From positions 40,051,641-40,115,640 of the forward strand of contig OZ024857.1 of NCBI GenBank assembly GCA_964017155.1: DNA of 64,000 bases, read 5' to 3'. The stretch comes from Oasisia sp. SBJ-2009 (lineage: Eukaryota; Annelida; Polychaeta; Sabellida; Siboglinidae). The position numbers and the translations under genes are program-made. The notes beneath the pieces are model-generated. The model searched no databases and was not told where the DNA came from. It saw only the letters and a program-made list of their open reading frames with translations. Below, in pieces: positions 20,671 to 33,433 of this stretch; within the stretch, counting starts at the first letter, position 1, and the number at the start of each line of letters is the position of its first letter.

Positions 20671-22146
20671 TAATGAATTTGAATGAATAAATGAATATGA
20701 ATTAATATTATAGTTATTATTCGGTCGATTTGTGCTGGTGTTTGGAAGACACGATTAAATCAGTTACCGAAGATTGAATAGTTTCGAAATAGGTCAGATG
20801 GCGTACAACAGCAAAACACTTACATCGCACGCTGATGAAACCCAGATTCCGTAGCAGGAGAACAGTCCACCACAACGTCCAATCTTGTTAATGGTCTGTG
20901 ATAACACATATGTATGGAATATATTAACAGCTAGTCAAAAGAAGCAAACGGAATTTACATACACCATTAACTTTGACGGAAGTGAGGTATTATATTAAAC
21001 GGTCATCCCATTCCCAGTTCCCATACATACTACGGAATACCCTAGTGCAGACACACTAAAAGCATATCAACTTATATTTTATTTATTATGTATTTAAGAA
21101 CTTGTATCTATGTGCCACGTTATCATAATATCATTCAATCATCATTCAATAAAACATTGTATAATGCCAATAAAAAACATTATTTGAACTGTGTTGTAAA
21201 GCTTTGAAATACAGTAATTTGTGGATGCCAGTGAACGCTGTGTTCCGACTGTTGCAATCGTGTGTGACACATGCATCCACTTACTAACATACTTACATCG
21301 TGTTGTCCATTATTATTTGTATTGGGACATAAGGGTGGGACAGTAACTGAAACATTCTGCTAACCCTCACAAATCAACCACATAACGAGGTGACTGAAAT
21401 AGTGGTGTCACAAACAATAAAGCAAACATCTTTGCTGCAATAAAGAAGAGTCAATTCATGAATGAATGAATAAGCAGTCCAACTGCAGGATAAAGTATTT
21501 AAGTTATGACATTCCAGTGGTATCGTATTCATCCTGGATCAAAATGTCATGCTAGTTTTATTCCAGATATATTTTTCGGGTACAATTGTGTTGTGAATTC
21601 CACAGACGTCTACAAGATCATTGCTCGAACATATTGTAATTCATATGAACCAGTACATTACATAAATATCACGGTTTTCTCCCCCTCTCATGTACAATAA
21701 CAAATCATGACAGTACCAGATAATAAATGAAAACTCCTAGTAATTTTAATGTAAACCAAACAACTGAACGAAAATTATACTGCACTGGGAGTTTTCAGAA
21801 TATGATATATATTCTGACTCAATTGTACGCCCGGCAGCCACCATGTATCCGAAAGTGTTACAAATAAAATTTTGGACACATAAAATACATCCGATAATTT
21901 TCCACACAGCATTGTATGATGACAAAGACCCCTCATGCACTATGTTTGCTGGTAGCCAAACCACAGCGAATCATGTTTTGTTTGTTTTCTGGAATCAATT
22001 AGATGCACCGGAAATAAACAATCTCAGTCACAGAACATTTGGAAGTCTAAACAATTCACGTAGTTTAACAAATATTAATTGTTTGCTCGTTTCCGGTGGC
22101 GTCGAAATCATGTGTTTTGCTTAAATGGCTACTTTGATGATATATA

Positions 22147-22149
<3 letters not shown>
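20671..22149. other. No recognisable gene
   Basis: There are two short frames, 21506-21700 (64 codons) and 21843-22124 (93 codons), on the plus strand. Neither matches a family I know. Neither shows a signal peptide, domain motif or splice context that would support a gene. A small (GAAT)n-like run lies at 20670-20710. Confidence 0.4.

Positions 22150-22236
<87 letters not shown>
22150..22236. repeat. (TA)n
   Basis: A pure TA tract of about 87 bp. Confidence 0.97.
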
Positions 22237-22239
<3 letters not shown>

Positions 22240-23246
22240 GATTTAGGTTGAGATAATATTTTTAGTTTACATGAACATGAAAAACGCAATAAAGGGCATC
22301 AGCAAAGAGGTAGAAATCAAGAAATTCGTTGAACGCAGAAACCCGGCCTCGGTGACCTTTAGTCGTTTATTTTTTCTGTATTTTATTATATTTTCTATTC
22401 TTTGAAATACATTACAGCGGGACAGATGCTGTAAGCAAGACAGGTGTCTGGCAGTGAAATCCTAAATGGCACACAGATATCTCTTCATTGTTGACACTAT
22501 TTGATAATACAATTGTAGGTCCGTTAATATCAACTGTAGGTATTTTCATTTATTATTTGTTTTTTTTCGGTACAAATGTTATATTGTATTTTTCTCTTTA
22601 TTGAATTGCAAGTACATTATTAACTATGTAGCAGTGATACTCCTAGATGGCCTCTTATCATATGCTGATACTATAATTTATATTAATTATTAATATTATA
22701 CATTGTAAGTTTTAAAGTATTTTTTATAGATATGTGGTGCTATTCTTGTTCTAACGGACACATAAGTGATAATTAGAATTATACTGTGTTTTTTCCTCGA
22801 AATAGTAGCTAAAGTGAACTTGTCAACTTTAGGTTTTTATTGATGTTCTTCCCTCTTTTGTCAACTAAATGTTATTTATATTGATTGGTATATTCCGTTA
22901 CTTCTAAGTTATCACAACTACAAAAATTTATGTTCGTATTTGTTCTCTCTCAATATTTGTGTCAATTAAACGCATTGGTAATTATGATGCGTACATTTGA
23001 AATGAAATGACTGTGTAAATGATTGCACACAATGGCAATTTCGTAGCTTTTTCACTGATTCTACTTTTTTTTCTTGTTAACTGAAAATAAATAGACATTG
23101 TGTTTTATTCATAAATCAAATGTCATATCTTTGTATATTGATAAAAAAAATGGATTATCTAAACAGAGTGCATAATTTGAATGTATTACTCTATATTTGA
23201 TTGCTTTTCTTACACCAATAAAATGCATTCAGTTTATAATTAAGTA

Positions 23247-23309
<63 letters not shown>

Positions 23310-23644
23310 AATGTTTTAGTCATATTACTATGAAATACATTAATATGTTACTACATATATTTTCAAGTATATGCTCTATGCTTCTCCCACGGCAAGGAAC
23401 TCTTGCATTTCATAATGCAACTTTTTATTTTGATTAATTTGTTCTACTTACAAAATTTATGTTCTCACCGTCTTATTGGCAAATATTTTTGCACTTGCAT
23501 CACGTTATTAAATATCAACGCACAATATGCCACTAATAAATTATAACATAGGGATATGAATTTGTCACCATTTTATGAACACACACACACACATATATAT
23601 ATACTTGCTCTAAAATAAAAATATAATAAATTGGATAAATATAT
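22237..23644. other. AT-rich, no gene; (TA)n at 23251-23305
   Basis: Very AT-rich sequence without a sustained frame. It contains a (TA)n tract at 23251-23305 and a short (AC)n(AT)n at 23580-23612. Confidence 0.5.
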
Positions 23645-25204
23645 ATAAGCGTGAGTTAGACAAAGCATTTCTTTCTTATTTAGGAGGTATTAATAATAAT
23701 GACTTAATTAACATCTTAAAAAGAAATTATATTGAAATTTATGAACCTCAACTAACATGTCAGTCATCCTATCATGACTCTGACAAGTTTAGCGAATTCA
23801 AGGAAATTAATTATGTTTTAGTGTATTAAGCATAACGATTCAATCAGTAAATAAACAAATTAATGATTTGGAAGCTTTCATAGAAGAGTTAAGTAGTAAT
23901 TTATTGTTAATGTATTTTGCTTACAGGAAACCTGGACATCAGAAAATTATGACTTATCACAATTTTCCTTACATGGTTCAGACTGTTTAGCACAAGGTAA
24001 AACATGCAGTAAAAATGGAGGGCTAAACATATATGTCGATAATAACTATGGATCTGAGGAAAAATTAAAACTAAACATGCACGAACACTGGGAATGATTA
24101 ATAGTCCAAATAAATTGTGATAGTCTCTCTAAAATCGTAACGATCGGAAACATATATAGACTTCCACGAACATCAAATGATAACCTAAATGCATTTTAAA
24201 ATATATTTTCTTGCATAGTATCATTATTAGAACACAATTGTGAAAATAGTTTCATCATTGCAGGATAGTTTAATATAAATGTTCTCAAATTAAATGAAAA
24301 AGATTCATATAGTTGATTTTGATTCTTTAATATCACATAGTCTTTTCCCACATATTACCTTTCCAACAAGATACAAAAAGCTTTACTTAACGTCGGTTTA
24401 CATGTGAATTTGATAACATTTGCCTACAAGATTTACAAGAACAAATGGTACTTTAATTCATAATTTCTTTTGCGAACTTAGTCAAAGTATGTTAGCAAGA
24501 ACTGGTGGGATTTTAGTAAAACAATTATGGATCATCAACCATATTTTATATTTATGAACAGCTCATTGCAGACACAACCTCCGCATACATTTGTTAAACT
24601 TGATGAACAAAACTACAACGCAATGAAATGAAATTATATGATATTTAAAAAAGTTAAATAAAAACCCTAATTCAAACAGAAATGTTAACATACAGTTATT
24701 ATTTAAATAAAAATGTAACTTCTGTATTTACTTTTGAAAATGTTGATGAAGAAACTGGTGGGAAAACTACAAATAACCTTCCCACAAAAAGAGCTATGGA
24801 TTTTATGGTATCTCAAAACATTTATTCAAGATAATTGAACCTGTAATTTTAAATTCATTAACACTATTAATAAACCAAGTTTTATACTCTGATGTATTCC
24901 AAGATAAACTAAAAATCGCAAACGTTATACCTATATTTAAGAAAGATGATCCATGCCTATTTGAAAATTACAGACCGAATGTCTCTTCTTTCTACCATTT
25001 CTAAAGTAGCAGAGAAACTTGTTATGACACAATTATATTCATATTTCAATAAAAGTGATATTTTATGTGATAATCAGTATGGTCTTAGAGCTAAATATTC
25101 AACACAATTTACTGCGCTTGAGCTAATTAACTGAATTGTGACTATAATGGATAATAACGATATACCAATTAATGTATTTCTCGACCTTTCGAAGGCATTT
25201 GACA
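23645..25204 (+). pseudogene. LINE-D, 5' part: decayed relative of LINE-A
   Basis: Despite many stops and shifts it can be read in pieces: KAFLSYLGGIN (compare FLQFTGGIS of LINE-A), INKQINDLEAFIEEL, LQETWTSENYDLSQF with the catalytic Glu, AQGKTCSKNGGLNIYVD, TIGNIYRLPR and AGXFNINVLKLNE (the Asp codon is now a stop). Bases 24750-25204 carry the fingers and palm start: LTLLINQVL, LKIANVIPI, DNQYGLRAKYSTQ and FLDLSKAFDTI. It breaks off inside the palm motif, where LINE-E is inserted. Much older than LINE-A copy 1, judged by its many stops. Confidence 0.8.
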
Positions 25205-26795
25205 CTATATGTGGGGATTTCAACATAGATTTACTTAAAAGTGACAGTCATAACGGAACCAAGGAATTTCTAGATGTGTTGTATATCTTGATCTATACCC
25301 ATTAAGTAATAGACCTACCGGAATTACCACTACCTCTGCAACATTTATAGACAACATTTGTACTTCTGAACTTGAAAATAAGATTGATAGTGGATTATTG
25401 GCACGTGATATCTGTGATCACCTTCCAGTATTTGCGCTGTGTCAGTCTACTGCAAAGCACAATATTAGTGAATGTTCCAAAAAGCCATCTTAGCAATGAA
25501 AACATTAGTGCGGTGACACATGATTTAGTGGAACATTCTTGGCGTACTCTTGTCGGTAATGAGAATGCAAATATAGCGTATGATACATTTTTTGATGATT
25601 TTACTAAAATCTACAACAAACATTGCCCTGTGCCAACAGTACAACCTATAGTATCACAAACTAGCTTAAAAAACATGGTTTACGAAAGGAATAAACAATC
25701 AATGCATGTATCAAGAAAATTCACTTGCATAAAGCATTTCTATCATCCAGATCAATTACCTCAGAAACCAGATATGAATCTTATAGAAATAAACTAACAA
25801 GTGTTCTCATATCTTCTAAGAAGCAGCATTATAGCGGTTTACTCGCAAAGAAGAAATATTGCATTGCTGGTACGTGGAAAGTACTTAAAACTGTAATTGT
25901 AACTCCTCGCTTTGGGAGTGACCACCCATATCACTTTGTTTAAAATAATAATTTTACCATTGGTAATAAGAAAGATATAGCAAACATGTTTAACAATTAT
26001 TTAGAAACATTAGCCCGAAATTGTCGATGGATATAACGGTTCCAACAAATGTTTCCATCTATGACTACCCAGGAAACAGAAATAATCAAAATCTATGTCT
26101 AACTCCAGTTAATAAGGAGGAAGTTATCTGAACTGTGAATACTTGGGAATGTAAAATATCCACAGATTGCGACGACATCAGTACGATTTTGGTTAAATAT
26201 TATTTGCATTGCAAAACTATCACGTATATTTGTAATTTATCTTTCATTACTGGAGTATTCCAGGAAAAAAAAAAATCATACTTTATCCCACTCTTTAAGT
26301 CTGGGGACAAATATATGTGCATTAATTTCAGGCCTATTTCACTATTACCACAGTTCACAAAAATATTTGAAAAAATGTTCAGTTCTCGTTTAGAGGCCTT
26401 TATTACCAAACACAAATTGATAAACCCAAGTCTATATGGCTTTCAACAAAACATGTCAACATGCCATGCACTAATTGATCTCATTGATGGAATTACCCAT
26501 TAGATGCAAAACAATATGCTATTGGTGTGTTTCTCTTAACTATATTATATGTCAAGATGTTTACTTATGTTACATTTTGTATGCGAATTTATAACCAGTA
26601 TTTAAATAAATAGTGTGTGTCATGGGTAAATTAACAAAACGTCATTTACTTCAAATTTACCCCTTTGAAACATTGTATATTGTAGTAGTGTAGCTACATG
26701 TGCCTGTTTGTATTGTATGTATTGTTGTTAACAATGTTCTCAGTTGTGAATACACTGTTCTGAATAAACCTTCATATCATAACAGTTTATAAAAT
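25205..26795 (+). pseudogene. LINE-E: 5'-truncated LINE nested in LINE-D
   Basis: It begins at the endonuclease motif CGDFNIDLLKSDSHN, followed by RPTGITTTSATFIDN (read across a frameshift) and SDHLPVF. The linker reads FYHPDQLPQKP and KKYCIAGTWKVL. The fingers read PLFKSGDKYMCINF, RPISLLPQFTKIFEKMF and LINPSLYGFQQNMST. Coding ends after DLIDGITH at 26503, and what follows reads as 3' untranslated sequence ending in GAATAAACCTTCATATCA, so the whole palm is deleted. It interrupts LINE-D between its AFDTI and the homologous downstream residues, which fixes the order of events. Confidence 0.75.
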
Positions 26796-27661
26796 AAAAT
26801 TAGCATACCATGTGGTGTAAATCGCTCAGCTTTGGACTTGCTCAAAAGTTACTTACAAAACAGAAAACAATATACTGAAATTTAACAAGTAAATTCAGAC
26901 ACTATGCGTATAACAATCGGTGTCCCAGAAGGTTCTGTCTTAGGACCACTATTATTTATTATTTATATAAACGCTTTTCACAAGCTAGTAAGTGATTTTA
27001 TTTTGTTATGTATGCTGATGACACTACATTATCTAAGCAAAACCACACTCAATAGTAAAAGTACAGAAACCATAATAAATGAAGACCTTTCTCAAATTAA
27101 TGAATGACTAAATATAAATAAGTTATTACTAAATAAAAGCAAAACTATATACATGGCTTTTCATATACCCAGTAAACGTATGCAAACTCTTACACTTAAA
27201 ACATATGATGTACTTATTGAGAGAGTAGGTTAATAGAACTTTCTAGGATTTATTTTAGACACTAATCTAAATTCGAGAAAACATCAAATAAGTGTTAGAA
27301 ACAATTGGCACACTAAACAGATTAAAACATATATTACCATTATACATAAAAGAGTTAGTATATAACATCTTGGTATTATCACATATAAAAGTATTGTATT
27401 ATGATTTGGGGATACAAAGAAATAAAATTATAAGCATCCAACAAAAGTTTGTGCAAATAATAACCTTAAATACATATAACTCACGAACGGAACCAGTTTC
27501 CAAAAACAAATTCTACTGAAAGTATAAAATATATTAACGTTACAATAAAACATTTTGTATTTTAAATATATTCATAAACAATTACCTCCATATTTACTAA
27601 TTTGGCGATATATACCAAGTGTTAATATACACAATTATACTCGTGTAAAAGAGAATATACA
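26796..27661 (+). pseudogene. LINE-D, 3' part
   Basis: Resumes after LINE-E: ALDLLKSYLQNRKQYTEI (frameshifted), TIGVPEGSVLGPLLFIIYIN (Gln of the PQG box changed to Glu) and YADDTTL read across a frame change. Next come INEDLSQINE, FLGFILDTNLN, LNRLKHILPLYIKELVYN, SHIKVLYYDLGIQRNK, YIHKQLPPYLL and NIHNY. The C-terminal region is cut at about 27661 by a MITE-like segment. Several stops rule out function. Confidence 0.75.
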
Positions 27662-27800
27662 TTCAGTATTAGGGCCTTTTCCAAATGTTTTTACCAACAT
27701 TTGTCGATGTGTATATGTTCAGAATGTCATACTGCATCACATCATTAATGCCGTCGATTCGACGTAAATAAGCCGATGTCACAGGGAGCGAGCGATTGGC
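27662..27800 (+). mobile_element. MITE-like element, partial copy
   Basis: TATTAGGGCCTTTTCCAAA matches the inner part of the terminal inverted repeat at 46444. ATGCGTATATGTTCGGAAT-like sequence and AATGCCGTCGATTCGACGT with GCCGATGTCACAGG match the body of that element. The right terminal repeat is missing. No coding capacity. Confidence 0.65.
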
Positions 27801-28369
27801 ACATGCCAGACGCATCAGAGCCGCAAAGGTTAGATTACAAGAAGAAATGTATCTGTAATACCAATTCTTATCTACTTACTGTCATTCACCACGCCTAATA
27901 CAGTATTAATACAAATCTCTACTGTTATGGATTACAATATTTTGTACTCACCGGTGATCTACTATTTGTGCCGCCATTTTTAACACCTGTTTCCTGTCCA
28001 TGTAAAGGTTACAGGTGTCGTAAAGTGGTACATGTTTATATTTCACTGCTCGTTCAAATTATATTTTGTAATCTAAATTCTGCATTTTTGTGTTTGACAT
28101 TACTGCAGTTTTAAGAACAACACACTACTTTATTTGGACACTCAGTTGCGTCGCTGAAATAAATCCTTTACTAGGGAGGTCAGACCGATTTGCCGCCCCT
28201 TCTGACAACATGGGGAGACAGGGGTCCGGGTTTAGTCGCCGTAGTTTATAATCACGCAACATACCTGTTCTTGTATACATTTTTTCATGTTGTTATAATG
28301 TCAATCCACGATTCTATGCTGACAGCTGATTTTTTTGTGGTGCTAGAGAGCGGTTAATGATTTTTTTCT
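27801..28369. other. No gene seen
   Basis: Mixed-composition sequence with a GC-richer patch at 28170-28250. No family motif or clear repeat. Confidence 0.45.
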
Positions 28370-30097
28370 TCTCGGTGTCGTATTTGGTTTTCATTGTTTA
28401 TGTCTGCGGCCATGTTGGATCACGCTGATAAGTCCCTTCTGTCGAGATTGCTTGCGAGATTATGTTAATGAGTACGGCCATTTTGAAAAGTTGTAATTAA
28501 AGAAGAAAGATAAGTGAACGTGATCGTATAAATATCATGATAATCCGTCGATAAAAAGTTGTAGTAATTAGTCAGATCAAATGGACTATGTTTAATTTTG
28601 GTTGCTTCAACTTGCTTCATACGCAGAAGTGTAAAGAATTGTGTGGACGATAACATGATTACAGTGATGGCTGACATGTCAAAATGCGGAATCATAACGA
28701 AACCACTTGATTCGAGCTGTGAATTGTTGATTGTGGTTAAATCATGCGATCTGAGTGGCTCGAGTGCAAGGCAGACTTTCACTCGTTTGATGATAATGCG
28801 GGCGGAACAGCCGATGCAAATATAGTGTACAGAATACACGGTGTCGCTATTAACAAACTACGTATATGAAACGAAAGTCGAATAGTAAATTGTTGTTTTG
28901 AGAGTGCATGTAGTTCGACCTTATACACTTTTGGATTTGTAGATATGCAGGCGATGTCGGGATACGAGTAAACGGAAGAAACCAACCGGAACAATCAAAA
29001 CAACAGAATGGAGTTATATGCTCGGGAAGTGATTATGTCGACCGGAACAGGAAAGGATACAAACCAACAACCACTAAGAAACATGAGAGAAAGACGCACA
29101 ATTCACTTTGTGATCGAAATCAGTCAACTGGAATCAGCAATCTGTCAACAGTTTAGGCTTGTATAAATCATTAGGATTACAATGAAAGCAAGCAGTGACA
29201 AATCACGATGAAATATCTGCTTAAGAACAGCACTTCTAAAATGGTCGTTGTTCTGGCCTGCAGTGTTGTACCATTGGATATAATGACCATTGGATACTAG
29301 GAACTGCTTGACCGCCAAAATGTTCCTTAAAACGGGCGTCCGAGATATACGGTAAGTTGGTTTAAGACTGTCATTGGTAATATTGTTCGTATGATCAAAT
29401 TCGACTAATTATAGGATCTTCCAGAAAAATGTACAGTGATTATAATGATCATATATTCTCACAATATATTCGCTGTGGGATGTTTATATATCAGACCAAC
29501 ACCAGTGAGTATGATTCTTTATAATATTTTTAATTACATAATGAATGAATAAAGGACGTAGTTACAAGACTTGTTTTGTATAAATACTTTGTTTATTAAA
29601 AACTAATGGCACTATTCGTGAAAATGTTCATCAACTTGGAAGTATATTATTCAAGCAATATTCCTGATTACACAACTAGTAATTTATCTTCACATCAACG
29701 CTTTAGCCACCACCGGCGGGCCTCAACAGGAACTGAATAGTCGCTGCTCGCTAGATGGCGCTCGAAAAAGCAATGGCAGCCGCAGCGCCAGGTCAGAGCA
29801 AAAGAACTTTGTGTTTAAAGAATGTGCGTGACATTTGTCATTCCAGATTCAATATGATTCAATTTGCTTATTAAGTCCCGAATGTTGTTGAATGGTAAGA
29901 ACATATGTCAAACGAACAACCGGGCTAACCGTGTTTTTAATATAAATTACCGGCAAATGTGAACCCATCCAGCGCATAATGTTTGCAAAAACATTAACTC
30001 TTCCACCAACAAAATTCTCCATGCTGCCCTGTCAGTTTTACGATTACCTGGAATCCATTTACATGGTCACAGTCAACTACACATGCAATATGTGTGT
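28370..30097 (-). repeat. Dispersed repeat R-II, copy A (inverted)
   Basis: The reverse complement matches 57663-59050 and 46265-48050. Shared blocks, read on the minus strand, include AAAACTGACAGGG, CCCGGTTGTTCGTTTGACATAT, ACCAATGACAGT and CCGTATATCTCGG. An edge-to-edge copy of about 1.5-1.7 kb with a (CATA)n tract at one end, shared with copy C. A segment encoding SSVYSYPDIACIST (28930-28985, minus) is conserved between copies, but the surrounding frames are not. Confidence 0.8.
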
Positions 30098-30184
30098 ATG
30101 CATGTATGTATGTATGTATGTATGTATGTATGTATGTATGTATGTATGTATGTATGTATGTATGTATGTATGTATGTATGTATG

Positions 30185-30218
<34 letters not shown>

Positions 30219-30290
30219 TGTATGTGTGTATGTGTGTATGTGTGTATGTGTGTACGTGTGTATGTATGTACGTATGTGTGTATGTATGTA

Positions 30291-30381
<91 letters not shown>

Positions 30382-30382
30382 A
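30098..30382. repeat. (ATGT)n, TGTG-variant stretch, then (TA)n
   Basis: ATGT repeats at 30102-30213, an interrupted ATGTGTGT mosaic to 30297, and pure TA at 30298-30379. The ATGT part continues the R-II terminal microsatellite. Confidence 0.97.
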
Positions 30383-30640
30383 CACATACATACTTCGCAA
30401 GAATTGTGTGCAAGTTATTTTGCAATCTATAATGGTAGATCAACTATTGCAATGCTATTCCTCTATTTGATACACATTTGTAATTTGTGTGGTCTACAAA
30501 ATATATCTACTAACGTTTACTAGCAATTATTGACTTTGTAATGTTATTTGAAATAGAGTGTGTGCAACTACAAAGTATAACTAGTTAATTACGTAAATTC
30601 TCCAGCTGAATGTGAGGGTAAGTGCTATCAATTAAGAATA
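30383..30640 (+). repeat. Dispersed repeat R-III, copy 2
   Basis: Matches 8395-8655. It directly follows the (TA)n tract, while copy 1 has its (TA)n about 250 bp upstream. Confidence 0.8.
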
Positions 30641-30719
30641 GAAAAATCAGATCAATAACAAAATCATAAAACCTAGGCATTCATAATTATGATCTTATAA
30701 TAATAATGATCCCAAAATG

Positions 30720-32700
30720 AAGTATAATAGAACATTAGACATTGAAGCGTTAAGCAAATTTTACTTAAGCCATACATACTGGTAAACTGTACTGAATGAA
30801 TGGAACCCTAATTTTGCATACTTGCAATTCATGCAAATACAAAGTAACACCTATACCGATGTTTGTCCTGTCAAAATAACAATGCATCCAGAAAACACTA
30901 AACGGAAGAAAAACCCTTGGTTATCAAGAGGCCTAAAGAATGCTTGCATTAAAAAAACTTGTACTTAGCATTTCTAAAAAGAAGGTCATTATTAGCGGAA
31001 AGTCGCTACAAAATTTACAAAAACAAGTTAACAAAAATTTGCGCATTGAAAAAAAGAACGATTATCGACAGAAACTCGAATGGTGTAAGACCAACACTAG
31101 TGAAACGTGGACAATTCTTAACACTATAATTGGCAAACGAAAGTCGGAAGCAAAATATTCAAATTAATTCATTGTTGATATCGATCGAGTAACATTAGAC
31201 AATGAAGACATTGCTAATCATTTCAATAACTTCTTAGTTAACATAGGTACAATCTTATCTAACAGCACAGAGCCCTGCCAAGGAACACAACCGACTGACT
31301 TTCTAAAAAAAACACGTATCAGAGTCAATGTATATATATCCCGTTATTGAGAAAGAAGTAACCGAAATTGTGTCAGGGTGCAAAAGTAAGACTTCATACG
31401 GACACGACGAAATCAGCATGAAAACTGCTAAACATGTAATAAAATAAACTGTAACACCTTTAACCTATATTTTTTTACAAACCATTAATCATCGGTATAT
31501 TTCCAAATGACATGAAACAGCAAACATTATTCCTGTTTTTAAATCAGGAGATCGTCTCCAATTGCATAGCTATAGACCTATATCACTGTTACCCCAATTC
31601 TCCAAAATACTTGAAACTATATTTAACAACAGGTTGCAAATCATCACATATTGACTGATATGGCTTCAGAAGCAATCACTCAACTTGAGTAACGTTACCT
31701 GAATTTGTCGAAAAGGTATCTTCAGCAATAGCATCAAACAAGAAAGCACTATTGGGGTATGTATTGATCTGAAGAAAGCATTTGACACCGTTGATCATAA
31801 AATACTGCTAAGTAAATTACAATGTTATGGAATAAGGGGTTTGGCACTGGATTGGATTAAAAGTTATTTAGCCAATCGTAGTAAGTATGTGTGCTATAAC
31901 AACATTATTTCAGAGCTAAAGAATATCAAGTGTGGAGTCCCATAAGGATCAATCATGGGCCCAATACTATTTATTTTATACATAAATGACTTGTGTGAAG
32001 TGTCAACATTTCTTAATATCATCTTGTTTGCAGATGACACTAGCATTTGATATTCAACTAGGAATATTGTGGATATAGCTTGTACAGTTAATAACGAACT
32101 AGAAAAACCAGATATATGGTTCAGGGTTAATAGATTATCGCTTAATGTTATCATGTTTGCAAATAAAAAGTAACTTAGACCAACAGTAAACATAACTTTG
32201 AATGGAACGAACATTGAGCAGGTGTCACAACATTTCTTGGTGTAATCGTTGATGACAATTTAACTGGGAGAGAGCAGATAAAAACGGTTGAAACGAAGGT
32301 ATCAAACAGCCTATAGCCGTTTTGTATAAAATTCTTAAACTTCAAGATTTAATTACACATAAGACTATGGTTATGCTTTATAAAGCAAACAACCACTAAT
32401 ATTTAGAAGGTCGTATACAAGCGTTTTTTGAACCAACTGTAGCCGTACACAAACATAATACAAGACAATCTAAAATATTTTATGTTAAAAAAGCGAACAC
32501 CACCCACATACTACTGCCAATTACTGTCAGCGGTATGCACATATGGAAAGGTTTAGCAAGTGACATAACCCAGTTGACAAGTTTGCAACAATTTAAGAAA
32601 AGATTAAAGTCGACGCTACTTTCTTCGTATTTATGAGCAGTTAGCACAATGATAAAATACCATTACTGTTGCTTTATATTCAATCTTGTAACTCTTATTA
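30720..32700 (+). pseudogene. LINE-J: decayed jockey-type LINE, 5'-truncated
   Basis: From about 30780 it reads ILNEWNPNFAY (with interruptions) and KRKKNPWLSRGLKNACI, then an open linker frame (30940-31167, KLEWCKTNTSETWTILN). After that come NIIPVFKSGD, YRPISLLPQFSKILE, GVCIDLKKAFDTVDH, CGVPXGSIMGPILFILYIND (the Gln codon is a stop), ILFADDTSI, WFRVNRLSLN, FLGVIVDDNL and, at the end, LQQFKKRLKSTLLSSYL with a TGA at 32634. Palm motifs survive but stops and shifts are frequent. Its RPISLLPQF style matches LINE-E, so the two may be one family. Confidence 0.75.
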
Positions 32701-33055
32701 CAAGTACCATGCGCTCAATCAGTAGTAGCCCTCTTTACATCACTCGGGATAAATCTAAAGCCGGGACCCGAGCTTTCTCGGTTGCCGCACCAACGGTGTG
32801 GAATTCTCTTCCTGCCAGTGTTAAATCAGAAGGTACTATAGTTTCATTCCGCAGACGTCTAAAACCCTATCTCTTGAATACTGCCTATCCTCCTTAGCCT
32901 TCTTGCTTCTTCATCCATCCATTGACGACTCACACATTGTTTTCGATTACGAGATTGCTTAATCCCTTGGTCATTATTTTTATTATTTTAGTTGAAAAGG
33001 GCATAGCGCCTTACAAATCATATGACTTATGCTATGTCCCTTTAACAGAGAGATA
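32701..33055 (+). pseudogene. LINE-F: C-terminal tail and 3' untranslated region only
   Basis: ITRDKSKAGTRAFSVAAPTV, then WNSLPASVK and FRRRLKPYLL, ending with a stop at 32895. The pattern of AxR-FSVAAP-WNSLP-F-LK is the C-terminal tail of ORF2 in several LINE groups. The rest is 3' untranslated sequence that ends in AGAGATAAGAGAGATAAG. It is severely 5'-truncated and sits immediately after LINE-J in the same orientation. Confidence 0.65.
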
Positions 33056-33433
33056 AGAGAGATAAGATAAGATAGCTTTATTGCCATGTGTTCACATTGT
33101 AGTTACAATAAAACATTGGAATGTGTAATGATATTGGTCGTCGTAATAGTACATTCACATGACAATACATTCACATGCACCAAACAATGATGTTAAAATA
33201 TACTACTACATTAAATAAAATAAATAAGAACAATCACATAAAATGGTCCGAATAAAAAATTGCTCATTATAACATCGATAAATAATTGATACGATCTAGT
33301 AGAAATATAGTAGCTTAAAATGTAAAATATGAAATAAAAAAATAAAAATATAAAATATAATAAATTATGATAACATATACATACTAAAACTCATCGGAAA
33401 GTGGACTATGTGTTTGCTGCGGGTGGGAGAAAA

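Noticed and set aside
21843..22124. 93-codon protein gene
   Set aside because: Composition and length fit chance in AT-rich DNA, and there is no motif or supporting context.
29979..30523. Cys-Met-Tyr-Val and His-Thr-Tyr-Ile repeat proteins
   Set aside because: Translations of (ATGT)n and (TA)n tracts.
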